From: Clostridiales bacterium
GTDB lineage: Bacteria; Bacillota; Clostridia; Lachnospirales; Lachnospiraceae
Assembly: GCA_019418195.1 (NCBI GenBank)
Contig: DYCJ01000083.1
Span: forward strand, 1,728-9,326
Length of the DNA: 7,599 nucleotides
Direction of reading: 5' to 3'
The position numbers and the translations under genes are program-made. This document shows positions 6,446 to 7,599 of this stretch, piece after piece. The notes under the pieces are model-generated. The model saw only the letters and a program-made list of their open reading frames with translations, was not told the origin of the DNA and did no database searches. Numbering within the stretch: position 1 is the first letter of the stretch; each line of letters starts with the position of its first letter.

Positions 6446-6553
6446 TCTCAGGCGCAGTACTTTATCGGACAGAGCTACTTAAAGATGCTTACTACAGAAA
6501 GAGCAGGGGTTGGTAACGTGACATTCGAGCCAGGCTGCCGTAAAATGTACTAA
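6446..6553 (+). pseudogene. Relic of a cupin / carboxymuconolactone-decarboxylase-type cupin gene
   Basis: One frame between 6446 and the TAA at 6551-6553 reads QAQYFIGQSYLKMLTT followed by ERAGVGNVTFEPGCRK. This closely resembles the opening of small clostridial cupins, in which YFIGQSYL is followed by GNVTFEPGCRNNWHIH. Here the sequence diverges straight after Gly-Cys-Arg, so the metal-binding histidines of the cupin barrel and everything after them are absent. Just upstream the frame has a TGA (6443-6445). Part of the N-terminus (HVNQAFA, about 6417-6440) may lie in another frame, so the 5' side also looks broken. About 36 codons remain out of an expected 120 or more. There is no plausible start or ribosome site. 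The family call rests on remembered motifs, not a search. Confidence 0.6.
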
Positions 6554-6712
6554 GATTTTGAGTGTGTATCGTGTGTATAGTGTTGAAATAGATTGAGAAA
6601 TTAGTAGATGGAGTAAATTCCTAATACTAGTTTTTTGTATGGAAAAGAACTAAATTTTGTGACTTATTTAATCCGCAGAGGGGAATTTAGAATTTCATTT
6701 TAGGTCAAGTTG
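6554..6712. other. AT-rich non-coding stretch
   Basis: This is part of a 459-bp gap without an intact gene (6382-6840). It is strongly AT-rich, with frequent stops and no protein I can recognise on either strand. It contains a tandem 9-mer (GTGTGTATC then GTGTGTATA, 6562-6579), a T6 run at 6631-6636 with no convincing stem before it, and a distant 8-bp inverted pair (TAAATTCC at 6614-6621, GGAATTTA at 6682-6689). The composition differs from the DNA left of 5940, which suggests decayed or transferred material. Confidence 0.5.
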
Positions 6713-6724
6713 AAGAATATTCTT
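6713..6724. promoter_or_regulatory. 12-bp perfect palindrome just upstream of the Fic promoter
   Basis: AAGAATATTCTT is a perfect 12-bp inverted repeat ending 5 bp before the -35-like hexamer of the Fic promoter. The position suits a regulator contacting RNA polymerase or covering the -35. Roughly two such palindromes are expected by chance in a window this size, so operator function is only inferred. Confidence 0.3.
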
Positions 6725-6729
6725 TCCGA

Positions 6730-6758
6730 TAGATAAGAAGGCGGTTGTATGGTATACT
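6730..6758 (+). promoter_or_regulatory. Promoter for the Fic gene
   Basis: An extended -10, TGGTATACT (TG at 6750-6751, TATACT at 6753-6758), sits 17 bp after a -35-like TAGATA (6730-6735, four of six consensus positions). Transcription would begin near 6764, giving a leader of about 77 nt. The leader contains a small stem (GTCTC at 6789-6793 with GAGAC at 6802-6806, 8-nt loop) followed by AT-rich sequence, which might act as a weak attenuator. Confidence 0.6.
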
Positions 6759-6840
6759 ATGCAAAGAAGAATCAAAAAAAGCAAGGGTGTCTCTTTTAGC
6801 AGAGACCGCTCAATTTATTTTATATTGGGAGGCAGATATC

Positions 6841-7599
6841 ATGCCATTATTTGACAACGAAAATCGGATCTTACAGATTGAAACAGAAAAAGAAGAAATT
6901 TTTCAGCATTTGGAAAACCCTCTGATTATTCAGCCGTTTACGGAAGACTTTGCCAAGAGGTTTTCATGGAGTACGAACGCAATTGAAGGGAACACTCTGT
7001 CATTGGAAGAAACGATCGCAGTAATTGATTACGATGAAGTAAGATCGAACCATACCTATTCTGAATATACAGATGCGAAAAATGCCTACTATGCAATTCA
7101 GAAAATGCTGCTCCCATTTGCGAAAAAAGCTATTGACGAAGAGTGGATTAAGCAGGCGAATGGCTATATTAGACATATGCAGGGAGAATATAGAGAGACC
7201 ACAGTTTATATTGGAAATCTGTCGGAAGCCGTATACTACCCGCCGGTTCCGCAGGATGTTCCGGCGCTTATGAAAGATTGGATCAGGGAGACAAATATAG
7301 AGGCGGCAACAGTGAAAGAGATTTTTGAAAAGATTGCAGCCAGTCATGTCCGGTTTGAACGGATCCATCCTTTTTCAGATGGGAATGGAAGGACCGGGAG
7401 GATGATCATAAATCAGCAGTTGATCAATAGCGGTTTCCTGCCTGTCTCAATCCCGCCGACTGGGAAGTACAGAGAAGCATTCAGAAGGTATGACAAAAGG
7501 GAAGACCTCTCAGAAATGGTCTATGTTTTGCTGAAAAGTGAACAGGAATCTTTTGACAGAGTCCGCAGCCTGGCTTTGAAACTTTCCAAAGATCGGGAG
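6841..7599 (+). CDS. Fic/Fido-domain AMP-transferase, class II (partial, runs off the right edge)
   Basis: Open for 253 codons with no stop before the window ends. Fic enzymes transfer AMP (sometimes other phosphate groups) from a nucleotide to a hydroxyl of a target protein. The catalytic motif HPFSDGNGRTGR is complete at 176-187, with His176 as general base and Asp180 for the metal. An N-terminal inhibitory motif (S/T)xxxE(G/N) is present in STNAIEGN: Thr45, Glu49 and Gly50, with Glu49 expected to block ATP by pairing with the second motif arginine. This makes it class II, self-inhibited without a separate antitoxin. The target-docking flap is probably TTVYIGNLSEAVYYPP (about 120-135). The start is clear: GGGAGG at 6827-6832, 8 nt before the ATG, behind a good promoter. 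Many relatives carry a C-terminal winged helix, which would lie beyond the edge. The target is unknown. Confidence 0.92.
   Translation, partial: MPLFDNENRILQIETEKEEIFQHLENPLIIQPFTEDFAKRFSWSTNAIEGNTLSLEETIAVIDYDEVRSNHTYSEYTDAKNAYYAIQKMLLPFAKKAIDEEWIKQANGYIRHMQGEYRETTVYIGNLSEAVYYPPVPQDVPALMKDWIRETNIEAATVKEIFEKIAASHVRFERIHPFSDGNGRTGRMIINQQLINSGFLPVSIPPTGKYREAFRRYDKREDLSEMVYVLLKSEQESFDRVRSLALKLSKDRE

Noticed and set aside
6562..6579. Tandem GTGTGTAT repeat as a CRISPR or iteron array
   Set aside because: There are only two 9-nt units with no spacers, and no cas or replication gene is nearby.
7000..7368. Minus-strand frame of 122 codons on the right side
   Set aside because: It lies entirely antisense to the Fic coding sequence, which has complete catalytic motifs on the plus strand.

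Overview
The window looks like chromosomal DNA of an anaerobic Firmicute, most likely a Lachnospiraceae-type Clostridium relative. This is inferred from the fused homocysteine methyltransferase/MTHFR gene, the GldG plus DUF4340 pair, the clostridial-style PBP2 N-terminus, strong AGGAG-type ribosome sites and moderate GC. No sequence search was possible. GC is moderate up to about 5940 and the DNA is visibly more AT-rich from about 6000 to 6840.

Layout. (a) 83-1969: an intact bifunctional homocysteine S-methyltransferase / methylenetetrahydrofolate reductase, followed by a perfect 9-bp stem-loop. (b) 2058-2546: only the N-terminal part of a class B penicillin-binding protein (PBP2 type). It changes abruptly near 2535-2545 into the C-terminal third of a GldG-family ABC-transporter auxiliary protein (to 3246). 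(c) 3243-4496: an intact DUF4340 protein overlapping gldG by ATGA, then 4505 to about 4807, the 5' part of an unrecognised gene. (d) At about 4800 that gene runs head-on into a sensor histidine kinase on the minus strand, cut exactly at its phosphoacceptor H-box. The kinase's partner OmpR-family response regulator (5239-5922, minus) is intact. (e) A divergent promoter region, a 77-codon conserved-looking small gene (6148-6381), a relic of a cupin gene (about 6446-6553), AT-rich non-coding DNA, and a class II Fic-domain AMPylator gene (6841 to beyond the right edge) with a clear promoter.

The most notable property of the window is that five genes are broken. PBP2, gldG, the 4505 gene and the kinase are lost at just two breakpoints (about 2540 and 4802), and the cupin relic is a third lesion. 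The breakpoints fit either two separate deletions or a chimeric join of three DNA pieces. EcoRI sites lie at (4802) and next to (2545) them, so an artefact must be excluded before any biological reading.

Functionally, the intact parts are one-carbon/methionine metabolism, a response regulator that has lost its kinase, and a self-inhibited Fic enzyme. Two perfect 12-bp palindromes sit at the response-regulator and Fic promoters and are candidate operators. I see no convincing multi-gene novel system here.
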